Positions 32,889 to 32,968 of a stretch of 32,968 nucleotides of DNA are shown here, one piece after another. The notes under the pieces are model-generated. The model was given only the letters and a program-made list of their open reading frames with translations, did no database searches and was not told where the DNA came from. The position numbers and the translations under genes were made by a program. Source of the DNA: Tetragenococcus sp. (GTDB taxonomy: Bacteria; Bacillota; Bacilli; Lactobacillales; Enterococcaceae); the NCBI GenBank assembly GCA_030462125.1, contig JAKDZT010000008.1:1-32968 (forward strand). The letters run 5' to 3'. Numbering within the stretch: position 1 is the first letter of the stretch; every line of letters begins with the position of its first letter.

Positions 32889-32968
32889 TCAATATCGAAT
32901 ATGTTTTTCAATGGAAAATCAAAATGACTTTACTCATGTTGAGATTGTAGACTACCATCGAGGATAGG

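Overview
The window looks like chromosomal core DNA of a low-GC Firmicute in the Lactobacillales, most likely an Enterococcaceae member. Evidence: AT-rich codon use, strong AGGAGG-type ribosome binding sites, sigma-A promoters with many extended -10 boxes (TGnTATAAT), the block rpsU-yqeY-phoH-pgpH-ybeY-dgkA-era-recO-glyQS, a glycyl T-box, and lactose/cellobiose-type PTS genes. Acidic stretches in PgpH and the D,D-carboxypeptidase and an osmoprotectant-binding lipoprotein would suit a salt-tolerant genus such as Tetragenococcus, but the genus is inference. I see no prophage, CRISPR array, plasmid function or intact insertion sequence.

Layout. 1-86: last codons of a GH1 6-phospho-beta-glucosidase. 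264-2401: alpha-phosphoglucomutase, then a CzrA-type zinc/cobalt sensor. 2402-2847: an intergenic region filled by a strictly periodic 41-bp hairpin array. 2848-4983: homoserine dehydrogenase and homoserine kinase. 5020-7783: PPDK regulatory protein (minus), Zur and a CorC/HlyC-type membrane protein. 7828-8748 (minus): a solitary OpuC-type osmoprotectant-binding lipoprotein. 8899-15650: the translation, ribosome-maturation and envelope block rpsU to recO. 15683-18939: glycine T-box and glyQS. 18991-21323 (minus): AEC transporter, YidC and acylphosphatase. 21420-22804: SPOUT methyltransferase and HD hydrolase. 22805-23205: a second hairpin array, period 40-41 bp. 23206-26441: YdcF-like membrane protein, GyrI-like protein and D,D-carboxypeptidase. 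26634-29655: SfsA, Gfo/Idh oxidoreductase and DEAD-box helicase. 29729-31326: PTS IIA and IIC. 31401-32570: Eis-like acetyltransferase. 32623-32696 (minus): tRNA-Arg(CCU).

Most genes are ordinary housekeeping genes. Transcription units are cleanly separated by strong intrinsic terminators, several of them bidirectional between convergent genes. Two zinc sensors with opposite expected roles (efflux and uptake) sit within 4 kb of each other without their usual targets.

The most unusual signal is the pair of intergenic arrays. Both consist of short inverted repeats with about 8-bp arms at a 40-41 bp period. Their arm sequences are unrelated (TGTCCTAT/ATAGGACA and ACCCTAGA/TCTAGGGT), but they share a linker, TATTCTGAAC-TA. 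This suggests one repeat family in which each array carries its own self-complementary arm sequence. I do not recognise it as a named element.
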